A program made the position numbers and the translations under genes. The notes beneath the pieces were generated by a model. It was not told where the DNA came from. It searched no databases and saw nothing but the letters and a program-made list of their open reading frames with translations. A stretch of 55,851 bases of DNA, taken from NCBI GenBank assembly GCA_015061885.1, contig SUVS01000013.1:1-55851 (forward strand), written 5' to 3'. Origin of the DNA: Lentisphaerota bacterium. GTDB lineage: Bacteria > Verrucomicrobiota > Lentisphaeria > Victivallales > Victivallaceae. Numbering within the stretch: the stretch's first letter is position 1; every line of letters begins with the position of its first letter. Positions 43,434 through 53,415 of this stretch are shown here, in pieces.

Positions 43434-44087
43434 TTATTTTTCGCTCTGTTGCGTTTTCTGCTTGTAATAGTTCATAAATTCCGGACGCTCCAGCAAACGC
43501 ACCAGTTCTTTATATTGAGATACTTTTTCCGGACTTATGCCGTTTGCCATTGCCTGCTGCAAAAATTTCAAAGCCCGATTATCTTCCTGCCGCAGAGCGT
43601 ACAGACTTGCGGCATTAAGTAATATTTCTCCATTATTTGGAGCCAGATATAACGCCTGGTCAATCGTACTGCGGGCTTCGTTATAACGCTTTAATTTTAT
43701 CAGTGCGGCACTTAAATTATTGTATCCGGCGGCGTTATCCGGATGGCGGCGTATCACATGACGGAACGCATTTTCAGCCGCCTCAAATTTCTGCTGTCTG
43801 AAATATACTGTTCCGGAAAGCAGCCAGACTGCGGCATTTGCCGGATATTGCTTTATAGCTTCGGTAAGCAGGTTTTCTGCTTGAACAAGTTCGTTGCGGC
43901 TCAATAATTCAGCGGCTTTATGCAATGTTTCTTTTACGCTGGCATTTTTGTGTATGGGAACATTTTCTCCGGTTGCCGTAGTCATGTCCGGCAGCTTATC
44001 CAGTTTTATAACCAGAATAATCGTTGCCGAAATCACCGCCAGTAAAATGCCAAGCAGTATAAAAAGCTCTTTGCGTTCTTTTTTCAT
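43434..44087 (-). CDS. Membrane-anchored TPR protein
   Basis: A 217-aa protein. I place the start at ATG 44087, which forms an ATGA overlap with the stop of the ABC ATPase; the upstream frame extension is not needed. One transmembrane helix near residues 8-26 (LFILLGILLAVISATIILVI), then about four TPR units (AAELLSRNELVQAENLL, AVWLLSGTVYFRQQKFEAAE, AAGYNNLSAALIKLKRYNEA, GEILLNAASLYALRQEDNRA). It probably holds partners at the membrane. Two nt before mutL. Confidence 0.85.
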   Translation of the reverse strand: MKKERKELFILLGILLAVISATIILVIKLDKLPDMTTATGENVPIHKNASVKETLHKAAELLSRNELVQAENLLTEAIKQYPANAAVWLLSGTVYFRQQKFEAAENAFRHVIRRHPDNAAGYNNLSAALIKLKRYNEARSTIDQALYLAPNNGEILLNAASLYALRQEDNRALKFLQQAMANGISPEKVSQYKELVRLLERPEFMNYYKQKTQQSEK

Positions 44088-45073
44088 TGCTCCGACCAAT
44101 TTCTTATGCAACGCCATGAATGTTGGTTTTTTATTTTGAACTTGCTGTACTCTGAACATTCTTCCTGCGAATAACTGCAACGGGCGGCAAAGCGGCATCC
44201 GGCAGGAAAATCCTTTGGCATCGGAACGGTTCCGGGGATGGTATTCAGACTTTTTCCGCTTTTGCCGAGTTGCGGTACCGCCGCAAGCAACGCCCGGGTG
44301 TAGGGGTGCTGCGGCGAGTTTATCAACTCTTCTGCCGGAGCCGTTTCCACGATCAACCCGGCATACATAACCGCCACCTGATCGGCAAGTTCGGCAACTA
44401 TCCCCAGATTGTGCGTTACCAATATTACCGCCATATTGTATTTCTTCCGCAATGAGTCGATCAAATCAAGTATCTGGGCTTGAATGGTTACATCCAGTGC
44501 GGTGGTCGGTTCATCAGCGATCAGCAGATCGGGCTGACCGGCAAGTGCCATGGCGATCATTATCCGCTGCTGCATACCGCCGGAGAGTTCGTGCGGATAT
44601 GCTTGAGAGCGTTTTTCCGGATCGGGTATGCCCACATCCTGCAAAAGTTTTATTACTTCAGCATGAACATCGCTTACTTCCGGACGGTGCAATTCAATGA
44701 CTTCGGCGATCTGATCTTCCACTCTGAACACCGGATTGAGCGATGCCGACGGCTCCTGAAAAATGTACGCTATTGAAGAACCGCGGATTTTACGCAAATC
44801 TTTTTCCCTGATATTGCATAAATCATAAACATTGCCGTTTTTGTGATGATAACGCACACTGCCGCGTATGATTCTGCCGCTTGGCGGCAGCAATCCGGTC
44901 AACGCCAGACACGAGAGACTCTTGCCGCAGCCGCTTTCGCCCACCAGCGAAAGGATTTGACCTTTGTGCAGAGAAAAAGATACATCGCTGGTAACTTCCA
45001 CGCACTGACCGGTTTTGCCGAATCCCACGGAAAGATTTTCCACTTCCAGAATCAAATCTTGGTTACTGCTCAT
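44084..45073 (-). CDS. Oligopeptide/dipeptide-type ABC transporter ATPase
   Basis: A 329-aa OppD/DppD-like ATPase: Walker A GESGCGKS, signature LSGGMQQR, Walker B LLIADEPTTALD, and the C-terminal oligopeptide-binding-type extension HPYTRALLAA...CRFAARC with its cysteines (C, C, C near residues 300-330). Start uncertain: ATG 45073 or TTG 45085, which overlaps the dnaE stop; neither has a strong SD. No permease or binding protein genes are adjacent, which is odd for this type; it sits between dnaE and a TPR gene in a DNA-repair operon. Confidence 0.88.
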   Translation of the reverse strand: MSSNQDLILEVENLSVGFGKTGQCVEVTSDVSFSLHKGQILSLVGESGCGKSLSCLALTGLLPPSGRIIRGSVRYHHKNGNVYDLCNIREKDLRKIRGSSIAYIFQEPSASLNPVFRVEDQIAEVIELHRPEVSDVHAEVIKLLQDVGIPDPEKRSQAYPHELSGGMQQRIMIAMALAGQPDLLIADEPTTALDVTIQAQILDLIDSLRKKYNMAVILVTHNLGIVAELADQVAVMYAGLIVETAPAEELINSPQHPYTRALLAAVPQLGKSGKSLNTIPGTVPMPKDFPAGCRFAARCSYSQEECSEYSKFKIKNQHSWRCIRNWSEQ

Positions 45074-45081
45074 ATTGCTGC

Positions 45082-48000
45082 TCAATTATCGGCGTTGGCG
45101 TTGTTGTTGAAATCCTTGTTCCAGCGTTTCCGCTGGATCGGTTCCGGCGGATTTACTTTGATCTTGCAATGCCGGGGGCCCAGCAGATTGCCGATCGCTT
45201 TGATCAAATCCGTGGAAATATCCACGCCGCCATTGGTCTGCTCAATAAATACATAGCGTTCGCCATTGTTGATGACCATACAGAAAACGGTCTTGGTTTC
45301 GCCCTTGTAGGCATCCAGCAACTTTTTGAGTTTGCCCAGCATTTCGTCGTTGACTTCGTCTTCGTAGAGGTCGATCAATATTTCGTTTGCCGCCGACTTG
45401 ATTGCTGCATCCAGCAGTTCGACTTTGTCGGCAACCACCCGCGGTGCTTCGTTTTCGTCGCGGCGTGATACTTTGGCGGTTATGGCTATATTCATGCCCG
45501 GCATCAGCTTCAGACCCTGTTCAACGAGTTTTTCGTAAGCATCGCTGTAAACCATTACATCGCTGGCGGATTCAAAATCCTCCATGTTCAAAATCAAATA
45601 CGGGCGGTTATCGCGTTTGGAGAATTTTTTGCTTACCGTGTTAAGCATACCGGCAATGCGGACAGTGGCACTTTCGCCCACACTTTCCAACTGCGAAAAT
45701 TTGATCGTACTCAAGGCTTCGACCGCCGGCTGATAGGGCGAAAGCGGGTGGGCTGTAACGTAAAAACCCAACAGCTCTTTTTCGGATTTGAGAATATCTT
45801 CAATATCAAATTCCGGTATATCCGGTATGGCAATGCCGTTGAATTCCTGCTGACCGCTGTCATCGAGCAAATCAAAGAGCGACCCCTGACCGGCGGCTTT
45901 GTCTTTGGCTTTGGCAGAAGCATTTTTCAACGCATCTTCCGCGATCGCCAATACCTGACTGCGGCGGATGTTCAGCGAGTCAAACGCACCGGCTCTTGCC
46001 AGATTGTCGATCATGCGTGAATTCATTGCTGTGCCGCAGCGTTCGCAGAAATCGTTGAAATCTTTGAACTTGCCATCTTTCTGACGCGATTCGATGATCT
46101 TGCCGGCGGCATTTTCGCCCACGCCTTTGATCGCACCCAGACCGAAACGGATATTGTCGCCATCGACGCTGAAACTTATATCGCTGGAATTTATATCCGG
46201 CGGCATGACCGCAATTTTCATATCCCGGCAGGTGTTGATCAAAAAGGCGATCTTTTCGGCATTATCAATTTCGCTGGTGAGTACCGCCGCCATGAATTCA
46301 ATGGGGTAATTGGCTTTCAGAAATGCGGTACGGTAGGCTACAAAGGCGTAAGCCGCACTGTGCGATTTGTTGAAGCCGTACCCGGCAAATGTTTCGATTT
46401 TTGCCCAGATACTGTTGGCGACTTCTTCAGAAATATTATTGCATTTGGCACAGCCTTCAATGAATTTACTCTTCTGTTCGGCAAGCACATCGGCTTTCTT
46501 TTTACCGATGGCACGGCGCAGAATATCCGCTCCGCCGAGAGAGAACCCGGCAAGCTCCTGCACGACTTGCATGATCTGCTCCTGATAAAGCATGATGCCG
46601 TAAGTTTCTGCCAGGTACTTTTCCATCTTGGGGTGGTCGTAGATGATTTCTTCTGTACCGCGTTTACGCCGGATGAATGTATCAATAAACTGCATCGGCC
46701 CCGGCCGGTAAATAGCGATCAACGCAATGATGTGTTTGATGTTTTCCACCCCGAACTGGCGGCAGAGATTACGCATACCCGTAGATTCCAGCTGGAATAC
46801 CGAAATAGTATCGCCGCGGTTCAGAAGTGCGAAACTTGCGGGATCGTCCAGCGGGATTTTTGCCATATCGAGCTTTACCCCCCGGTTTTTTTCGATCATA
46901 TCCACCGCCCGCTGAATGGTCGTGAGGGTTCGCAAACCCAGAAAGTCCATCTTGAGCAAGCCGAGGTGTTCGCACTGCACTGCCGGAAATTCGGTGATGA
47001 CTTCCCCTTTTGCTCCGCGGGCAAGCGGCACCAGATTATCCAGCCGCTGATTACAGATGATTACCCCCGCAGCGTGGATACCCAACTGGCGGTTGATGCC
47101 TTCCAGAACTTCGGCATGGCGGAAAATTTCAGTAACATAAGGCTCATTTTCCACCATCTGTTTAAGTTCATCCGATTCCGTTTTGGCTTTAGCCAGCGTC
47201 ATCTTGGGGTCGGCGGGTATCTGTTTGGTGATCCGGTCGCCGGCGGCAAAGTCATGACCGAGCACGCGGGCAACGTCCTTGACCACCGCTTTGGCTTTGA
47301 GCGTACCATAGGTACAGATCTGTGCAACCGAGTCTTCGCCGTATTTTTTGCGGACATACTCAATAACTTCACTGCGGCGTTGTTCGCAAAAGTCAATATC
47401 AAAGTCAGGCGGACTGACGCGTTCCGGGTTGAGGAACCGCTCAAAAAGCAATCCGTACCGCAGTGGGTCAATGTCGGTGATCTTTGCCAGATAAGCCACT
47501 ACACTCCCGGCTCCCGAACCACGACCCGGCCCGACCGGGATACCGTGATCTTTGGCGTATTTGATAAAGTCGCTCACAACAAGAAAGTAACTGCAATACT
47601 TGGTGCGGTCGATGATCCCCAGTTCATAATCCATGCGGTCTATGACTTCCTGCTGTTCAGGCGTAAGTGTATCCAGTTCCCGCGGGTCGAAGCCGTAACG
47701 GTACATCATGTTGTCCAGACAGAAATTTCGCAGATAGTCTTTTTCGTATGAACCGTCGGGAATCGTAAACACCGGGTAGTGGTTGGCTTCCGGAGCGTAA
47801 ATAAAATCCAGATCGCACCGCTCGGCAATACCTACGGTATTGGTAACAGCTTCCGGCACTTCCCGGAAAAGCTCTTTCATTTCCTGCGGACTTTTGAAAT
47901 AAAATTCCGGGGCAGGGAACTTGAAGCGGTTTTCGTCAGACAGTTTGCTCTGGGTCTGGATGCAGAGCATTATTTCATGAGCTTCGGCATGTTCTTTCAA

Positions 48001-48636
48001 TAGATAATGTATGTCGTTGGTCGCCACTAACGGCAGTTCAAACTTTTTGGAAAGCTCAATGATCCCACGGTTGGCAATGCGTTCTTCTTCCATGCCGTGA
48101 TCCATGATCTCAAGGAAAAAGTTGTTTTTTCCGAAAATATCCACATATTCGGTAAGCAGTTTTTCGGCTTTGGGCATATCGTTATCCAGCACTGCACTGG
48201 GTATTTCCCCGGCAATACATGCCGAAAGAGCGATCAAACCTTCGTGATGCTCCCGCAAGAGATCCCGGTCAACACGCGGTTTGTAGTACATCCCGTTGAG
48301 CCACGCTTCCGACAGCAGTTTGCACAAACTGTGGTAGCCTTTGATGTTTTCCGCCAGAAGTACCAGGTGGTGTCCGCGAATATGCGGTTTGCTCGCATCG
48401 CGGTCAAAACGCGTGGTTGGCGATACATAAACTTCGCACCCGATGATCGGTTTTTTGCCGCCGGCTTTGAATGTATCGTACATATCGACCGCACCGCCAA
48501 GATAACCGTGGTCGGTAATGGCACAGCCGATCATATCGTATTCGTCAGTCATTTTTAAGAGTTGCTTTACGGTACATGCTCCGTCAAGCAAACTGTAATG
48601 CGAGTGTACATGCAAATGAACAAAATCAGCAGACAT
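45082..48636 (-). CDS. dnaE: DNA polymerase III alpha subunit
   Basis: A 1184-aa replicative polymerase. The PHP domain opens with HLHVHSHYSLLDG; the palm has PDFDIDF (the catalytic Asp pair); the helix-hairpin-helix and OB-fold regions follow (MVYSDAYEKL near 1040). It is of DnaE1 type. A weak C-terminus ends in an Asn-rich tail. First gene of an operon with the ABC ATPase, TPR and mutL genes. Confidence 0.97.
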   Translation of the reverse strand: MSADFVHLHVHSHYSLLDGACTVKQLLKMTDEYDMIGCAITDHGYLGGAVDMYDTFKAGGKKPIIGCEVYVSPTTRFDRDASKPHIRGHHLVLLAENIKGYHSLCKLLSEAWLNGMYYKPRVDRDLLREHHEGLIALSACIAGEIPSAVLDNDMPKAEKLLTEYVDIFGKNNFFLEIMDHGMEEERIANRGIIELSKKFELPLVATNDIHYLLKEHAEAHEIMLCIQTQSKLSDENRFKFPAPEFYFKSPQEMKELFREVPEAVTNTVGIAERCDLDFIYAPEANHYPVFTIPDGSYEKDYLRNFCLDNMMYRYGFDPRELDTLTPEQQEVIDRMDYELGIIDRTKYCSYFLVVSDFIKYAKDHGIPVGPGRGSGAGSVVAYLAKITDIDPLRYGLLFERFLNPERVSPPDFDIDFCEQRRSEVIEYVRKKYGEDSVAQICTYGTLKAKAVVKDVARVLGHDFAAGDRITKQIPADPKMTLAKAKTESDELKQMVENEPYVTEIFRHAEVLEGINRQLGIHAAGVIICNQRLDNLVPLARGAKGEVITEFPAVQCEHLGLLKMDFLGLRTLTTIQRAVDMIEKNRGVKLDMAKIPLDDPASFALLNRGDTISVFQLESTGMRNLCRQFGVENIKHIIALIAIYRPGPMQFIDTFIRRKRGTEEIIYDHPKMEKYLAETYGIMLYQEQIMQVVQELAGFSLGGADILRRAIGKKKADVLAEQKSKFIEGCAKCNNISEEVANSIWAKIETFAGYGFNKSHSAAYAFVAYRTAFLKANYPIEFMAAVLTSEIDNAEKIAFLINTCRDMKIAVMPPDINSSDISFSVDGDNIRFGLGAIKGVGENAAGKIIESRQKDGKFKDFNDFCERCGTAMNSRMIDNLARAGAFDSLNIRRSQVLAIAEDALKNASAKAKDKAAGQGSLFDLLDDSGQQEFNGIAIPDIPEFDIEDILKSEKELLGFYVTAHPLSPYQPAVEALSTIKFSQLESVGESATVRIAGMLNTVSKKFSKRDNRPYLILNMEDFESASDVMVYSDAYEKLVEQGLKLMPGMNIAITAKVSRRDENEAPRVVADKVELLDAAIKSAANEILIDLYEDEVNDEMLGKLKKLLDAYKGETKTVFCMVINNGERYVFIEQTNGGVDISTDLIKAIGNLLGPRHCKIKVNPPEPIQRKRWNKDFNNNANADN

Positions 48637-48734
48637 TGTCGTATATTTTTCCCTGTTTAGACATAATTATACAATACATCCTACAATGTAACACTCAAAC
48701 CGGGAAAAACAAGTTTGCAATCAGCTTTTTTAAC

Positions 48735-48770
48735 AAAAAAAAACGGAACCGTCCGGAGGACGATCCCGTT
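48735..48770 (-). terminator. Terminator of the DegT aminotransferase gene
   Basis: A 13-bp stem (AACGGGATCGTCC with GGACGGTTCCGTT, including wobbles) and a 3-base loop, followed by eight or nine T on the minus strand. It ends the transcript before the dnaE promoter. Confidence 0.88.
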
Positions 48771-48792
48771 TGTAAGCTGTTGCAGAACTTTA

Positions 48793-50112
48793 TCAGTTCT
48801 TGCGGGCAGTCTGGAAGAACTTGCCGACGACCTTTTCTTTCGGGTCGCTTGCGAGCAGATCTTTGTAGTTTTCGCAGACTTTGCGGACAGCGGCGATCTG
48901 TTCGTCGATCAGCAGACGGTCAAAGTGCTTGAACCACGGAATGCTGAAGGCACTGTTGCAGATGTTTTCGGCAACCGGGAAGTCGCCTTCCTGATTGATG
49001 GCACCGGCATCGGGGTTGTTGGCAGTGTTGGAGGGTTTACCATCGCCATAGACATCCATGGTGTGGAACAAACCGTGGGTGTGCAGAGCGGCGTTGCAGC
49101 CGGCGGCAAAACCCTGACCGCCTTCGGCGGCAACTGCTTCGATAAAGTATTTGAGCGAAAGACCATCAAAGGCTTCGGAGTTGTAAAGACCCTTACAGGC
49201 ATACCAGCCGCCCTTGGAGGAGTTGGCTTCTTCCGGAATGTGATTGCCAAGCGGCAGATCTTTCAAGCCATCCCAGAAATATTTCATGGCTTTGTCGATA
49301 ACAGCACATTCGCTGTCATATTTCTTGAGCTGTTCCAGACCGACTACGCTGGAGAGCTGGTGCATACGGTATTTGTAACCGCCGCAGGGCAGCCCCTTGT
49401 ATTCGACCAGACCGGGCAGGGTGATGTCGTTGGCACGTTCATAGTGGCCCCAGAGCATGGCACGCTCATAGATTTCCTGATTGTCGGTAACGAGGATACC
49501 GCCTTCGCCGATAGCAAAGGATTTACCGCTCATCAAGCTCATGGCACCGACATCACCGATGGTACCGACCATTTTGCCCTTGTAAAGAGCACCCTGGGCG
49601 TGCGACACGTCTTCGATGACCTTGACATTGTGCTTGCGGGCGATCGCCATGATTTCGTCCATGGGAGCCGGATAGGCACAATAGTGAACAACTACCACCG
49701 CTTTGGTACGGGGAGTGATGCGTTTTTCAAAGTCAGCCGGATCCAGGCAGAGGGTTTTGGGATCAATGTCAGCATAGACAATGGTGGCACCCAGACTCAT
49801 GGCAGGCAGAACGCTTGCCCAGTAGGTGATGGAGGGGCAGATGATTTCGTCGCCATGACCCAGACCGATACCGAACATGGCAGCCTGCAAGCTGGCGGTA
49901 CCGCTGCTGTGGGCCAGAGCATATTTGGAACCCTGCCATTTGGCGAATTCTGCTTCAAACTGTTTGGTGATGTTGGTGCCGGACATATTGCCGTCACGCA
50001 GAACAGAGATAACACCTTCTTCCATGGCACGGTTGACGATCGGCCATTTGATACAGGGTGCGATAGAAGTGGTGGCGACTTTTTCGCCGCCAAGGATTGC
50101 AAGCTTGCTCAT
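48793..50112 (-). CDS. DegT/DnrJ/EryC1/StrS-family aminotransferase
   Basis: A 439-aa PLP-dependent enzyme of the sugar-aminotransferase (fold I) group. ALAHSSGTASLQAAMF binds the PLP phosphate; VIEDVSHAQGA carries the Asp that contacts the pyridine N; LMSGKSFAIGEGGILVTD holds the PLP Lys. Such enzymes make amino sugars for cell-surface glycans or antibiotics, or (in the AHBA group) dehydrate. There is no neighbouring sugar-nucleotide gene. Strong terminator downstream; likely monocistronic. Confidence 0.92.
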   Translation of the reverse strand: MSKLAILGGEKVATTSIAPCIKWPIVNRAMEEGVISVLRDGNMSGTNITKQFEAEFAKWQGSKYALAHSSGTASLQAAMFGIGLGHGDEIICPSITYWASVLPAMSLGATIVYADIDPKTLCLDPADFEKRITPRTKAVVVVHYCAYPAPMDEIMAIARKHNVKVIEDVSHAQGALYKGKMVGTIGDVGAMSLMSGKSFAIGEGGILVTDNQEIYERAMLWGHYERANDITLPGLVEYKGLPCGGYKYRMHQLSSVVGLEQLKKYDSECAVIDKAMKYFWDGLKDLPLGNHIPEEANSSKGGWYACKGLYNSEAFDGLSLKYFIEAVAAEGGQGFAAGCNAALHTHGLFHTMDVYGDGKPSNTANNPDAGAINQEGDFPVAENICNSAFSIPWFKHFDRLLIDEQIAAVRKVCENYKDLLASDPKEKVVGKFFQTARKN

Positions 50113-50334
50113 AGCTCTTTTCCTTTTATTTATTATGTTTAATTTTTTTGAGAATAAATGAATATCTCAAATGGTTACTGACACGATTTAGCAAATCACT
50201 ATTAAAGTAATCCACATTTGAATTTTATGCAAGTATTTTTACTCAAAAAATAAGAAAAATTTCACATACAGGCAAATAAAATGCAACTTTCCCCAACTAC
50301 CGGTCTTGTTTTGCGGCAACCGGGCAAAGAGTAA

Positions 50335-50368
50335 AGACATCCGCAAACCTGCGGCATACTTAATGTCT
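50335..50368. other. Two-tier hairpin in the 50113-50451 gap
   Basis: AGACAT/ATGTCT encloses CCGCA-AACC-TGCGG. The gap shares short strings with the palindromic elements (CCTGCGGCATACTT also occurs at 17040) but I cannot delimit a full copy. No gene is seen in the gap. Confidence 0.45.
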
Positions 50369-50451
50369 GCAACATACATTTGCGGCAACTGCTCAAGCTG
50401 CCGTTAACCTCATTGCTGTGGTACGGCGGATATGCCATGCTGGATATATAC

Positions 50452-51324
50452 TCAATTACCGCTTTTTTGACTGCGTCGCAGTTGACCGGGAGTGGTCTTT
50501 TCCCGCAGACGGAACATCTTGATCATGTAGTTTGTATCGCAAAAGCCACATGATTCTGCGATTTCAGAAAGTTCCATATTGCTGTAAATCAAGAGATGCC
50601 GTACCTGATTGAGCCGCAGATTTATCAGGTATTCCATCGGCGATAAACCGATCATCTGCCGGAAAAATGCCGTATAACTCGATACGCTCATACAGGCGAT
50701 TTGAGCCAGATGGCTCAATGTGATCTTACGCTGAATGTTTTTTTCCAGATAGTCCAGCGAATCCAGAAAGTGCGATCTTACCGTGGTTTTATCCGGTTCG
50801 CGTATTTGAGCTTTCAGAGAACCGATGGTAAAAAGAAAATTCAGAAATGCGGTTTTTGTCTGCAATTTCCATGCCGGAGGACGGCGGCTTGCGGCGTAGA
50901 TCATTTTGTGCAGATGTTCAGAGGCAGCTTCCCGGCAGCGTGCATCCAGATAAAGATGCCGGTGCGGTTCTCCCGGCCGGTGCGACAACAGCGACCGGAT
51001 GCCGGGCAACTCGTTGAGTTCAGACATTTCTCCGGCGATAAGCTGCGGTAAAAAAGCCACATTGTATATTTCAAAATTTTTACTGTCGCAGTAACTGTGT
51101 ATTTCGCCGGGCATTACAGTAAAAACTTCTCCCCGGATCAAACCGTAAGATGCTTTTGCTCCTGCCGGTGCGGCAATGCGGTGCAGACTCTTGCCGCTGC
51201 TTACCAACACCAGTTCAATGAAATCATGCCCATGATCGACCATAAATTCCCGTTGGCGGGCTTTTTCCACATGCAGTGAAAAATCCGGATCGCTGAAAAA
51301 TTTTTCTGAAAAATAATACTTCAC
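50452..51324 (-). CDS. AraC-family transcriptional regulator
   Basis: A 290-aa regulator with an N-terminal cupin-like effector domain (GHDFIELVLVSSG, then FTVMPGEIHSY) and two C-terminal helix-turn-helix units (HLAQIACMSVSSYTAFFRQM and EIAESCGFCDTNYMIKMFR). Divergent from the GH99-like gene 166 bp away, which it probably activates. The effector is probably a sugar. Confidence 0.92.
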   Translation of the reverse strand: MKYYFSEKFFSDPDFSLHVEKARQREFMVDHGHDFIELVLVSSGKSLHRIAAPAGAKASYGLIRGEVFTVMPGEIHSYCDSKNFEIYNVAFLPQLIAGEMSELNELPGIRSLLSHRPGEPHRHLYLDARCREAASEHLHKMIYAASRRPPAWKLQTKTAFLNFLFTIGSLKAQIREPDKTTVRSHFLDSLDYLEKNIQRKITLSHLAQIACMSVSSYTAFFRQMIGLSPMEYLINLRLNQVRHLLIYSNMELSEIAESCGFCDTNYMIKMFRLREKTTPGQLRRSQKSGN

Positions 51325-51490
51325 AACTTTAACTCCTTTATTGAAATATACTGCATATAAGTGATTATTTCAAGTCGCATTTTTAGCGGATTGTTATATT
51401 TTTCAGAAAAATCATTATGGTATTGTTTTTGATTATGATGTATAATATCAGAAATTGAACAATGTTTATATTTTACAGGAGGATTTTTTT

Positions 51491-52609
51491 ATGGCAAAAC
51501 CCAGAACCGCAGTTTACTATTTTCCCAACTACCATGTTGACGAACGCAACGAAGCGATCCATGGTAAAGGCTGGACAGAATGGGAACTTATGAAACACGC
51601 CACCGCCCGTTTCCCCGGCCACGATCAACCCAAAGTGCCGCTGTGGGGGTACGAAGATGAAGCCGATCCGGCGGTGATGAGCCGCAAGATAGATGCTGCC
51701 GCCGATCACGGCGTGGATGCATTTATTTTTGATTGGTATTGGTACGACGGCCCTTATCTGGAACGCTGTCTCAACGAAGGTTTTCTCAAGAGCGGCAATG
51801 ATCGTTTGGAATTTGCCCTGATGTGGGCAAACCATGATTGGGAAAACTTCCATCCCGGCGGCAGGGTGCGTCCTTATCCGGTGGATTTTTACTGGACAAC
51901 CACCTACACCAGCGTCGGTTATGTGTGGGATTATCTGATCGAAAACTATTTCAAACACCCCCGGTACATGCGGGTAAAGGGGATGCCTTATTTTTCGATT
52001 TACGGCACCAACCGCTTTATTATCCAGATGGGCGGGGTGGAAAAGTGTAAAGAAGTGCTCGACCTTTTGCAGAAAAAAGCTCAAGCCGCCGGTCTGCCGG
52101 GTGTTTACCTTAATGGTATGTGGTGGGATAACATGGATCAGAGTCCATCGTCGATCTGCCCCCAGAGCGACTGGGTGAACAAGATCGGATTCCATTGCTA
52201 CACCAGTTACAATATTCCGCTCTACCGGATGCCGGAAGGCCAGTTCCCCTACGCTAACTACGATCAGGTTTACGATATTTATTATCAGATGCGCGATCAG
52301 GCGATCAACGGATTGCCCGCAGTCTATTACCCGGTGGTAACAATGGGGTGGGATTCCAGCCCCCGGACTGTTCAGAGCGAAGTTTATGAGCGTTTGCGTT
52401 ACCCCTATCTGCCGATCATGGACCCCACTCCGGAACAGTTCGGCGACAAGATCTCCGAGGCGGTGAATGTAATGAAAGATTGGCCCGAAGAAGACCGCAT
52501 ACTCTTCATCAATGCCTGGAACGAGTGGACTGAAGGCAGTTATCTGGAACCGGATGTCAAACATGGATATGGATTTTTAGAGGCACTTAAAAAGGCTCTT
52601 TACAGTTAA
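51491..52609 (+). CDS. GH99-like / WbsX-type glycan-processing protein
   Basis: A 372-aa protein of the GH99-like (WbsX) family: TAVYYFPNYHVDERN, HGKGWTEWELM, FIFDWYWYDG and WNEWTEGSYLEPD are the family's landmarks, the last carrying probable catalytic acids. No signal peptide, so cytoplasmic. Members are endo-mannosidase relatives or are encoded in polysaccharide clusters. AGGAGG lies eight to nine bases before ATG 51491; an earlier ATG at 51455 has none. Divergent from the AraC regulator and followed at once by a broken pseudopilin. Confidence 0.88.
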   Translation: MAKPRTAVYYFPNYHVDERNEAIHGKGWTEWELMKHATARFPGHDQPKVPLWGYEDEADPAVMSRKIDAAADHGVDAFIFDWYWYDGPYLERCLNEGFLKSGNDRLEFALMWANHDWENFHPGGRVRPYPVDFYWTTTYTSVGYVWDYLIENYFKHPRYMRVKGMPYFSIYGTNRFIIQMGGVEKCKEVLDLLQKKAQAAGLPGVYLNGMWWDNMDQSPSSICPQSDWVNKIGFHCYTSYNIPLYRMPEGQFPYANYDQVYDIYYQMRDQAINGLPAVYYPVVTMGWDSSPRTVQSEVYERLRYPYLPIMDPTPEQFGDKISEAVNVMKDWPEEDRILFINAWNEWTEGSYLEPDVKHGYGFLEALKKALYS

Positions 52610-52627
52610 CAGAAAGTGAGATAAATC

Positions 52628-52735
52628 ATGATCAGAAAATCATTTACGCTGATTGAACTCCTCGTCGTCATAGCCATTATTGCCATACCTTCAAGCTCAA
52701 AATGCTCTTTTTTTCTGCTTTTTTCTGCCATATGA
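52628..52735 (+). pseudogene. Truncated pseudopilin remnant
   Basis: ATG opens [20 protein letters not shown], a complete prepilin N-terminus, but after ~20 codons the sequence turns into unrelated codons (PSSSKCSFFLLFSAI) and stops. A real gene of this family has ~200 more codons. The SD AGAAAGTGAG is intact. It marks the point where typical genome sequence ends and AT-rich accessory DNA begins. Confidence 0.75.
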
Positions 52736-53011
52736 GTATTTTCTTTTTTTTACAAAAAAATACAATACAATCAAAAACGAGATATTACAATAAAATTAGA
52801 TATTTATTGATGATGTTTCACAGCTATCCCATAACTTTTTTATAAAGTAGCTGTAAAACAGATTTTTTACGTATTTTGTAGATTTTTTGTTTGATGAGCG
52901 GGCAGTTTTACCTGCCCCTGTCATTCTTACTTTTGCTGTGTTTACTCTAAATCTGCCAGAAATTTTGCAAAGTGTAGTTACAAATCATATTTTGCAGTTT
53001 ACTTTGCACGG

Positions 53012-53332
53012 ATGTATTGCGGGTATCACAGACCGGACCAGTATCCCATGGGTGACCGATACATAGAATATGCAATGATGAATTATGCCTGGCTGATGAA
53101 AATGCCACAGCCGTATTATTCAGAGTTAAAACGTTATGGCGTGTTCAAAAGATTTTTTCAGGCCTTGTTGACGCATTGCGAGCTTGAACATATTCCTCAG
53201 GAAGACATCCTGAATTTCTTCTATTTTGTCGGCAAACGCAAACTGGATAAAGAATGGCGGCAGAATATCAGAAAGCCCAAAGAAAACTTCTCAGTCAATG
53301 AGCATATATTGAATATTGTAAAGAAAAATTGA
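53012..53332 (+). CDS. Hypothetical protein, possibly a fragment
   Basis: A 106-aa ORF with plausible protein composition (aromatic- and Lys-rich, ENFSVNEHILNIVKKN end) but no clear SD and an open frame running upstream without a start, so it may be the 3' part of a lost gene. I do not recognise it. It lies in an AT-rich gap downstream of a small GGGCAG/CTGCCC hairpin at 52900. The gap 52736-53011 has no other gene. Confidence 0.4.
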   Translation: MYCGYHRPDQYPMGDRYIEYAMMNYAWLMKMPQPYYSELKRYGVFKRFFQALLTHCELEHIPQEDILNFFYFVGKRKLDKEWRQNIRKPKENFSVNEHILNIVKKN

Positions 53333-53415
53333 TCTTTTTTCAAAATCCTGATAAGATTTTTGGGCTCACGAGCGTCTTATAGGTAAAAACAAATCTTATG
53401 GACAGGAGGTGCTCA

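Noticed and set aside
46360..47751. 463-aa ORF on the + strand
   Set aside because: Antisense shadow of dnaE, produced by codon bias.
48715..50142. 475-aa ORF on the + strand
   Set aside because: Antisense shadow of the DegT aminotransferase gene.
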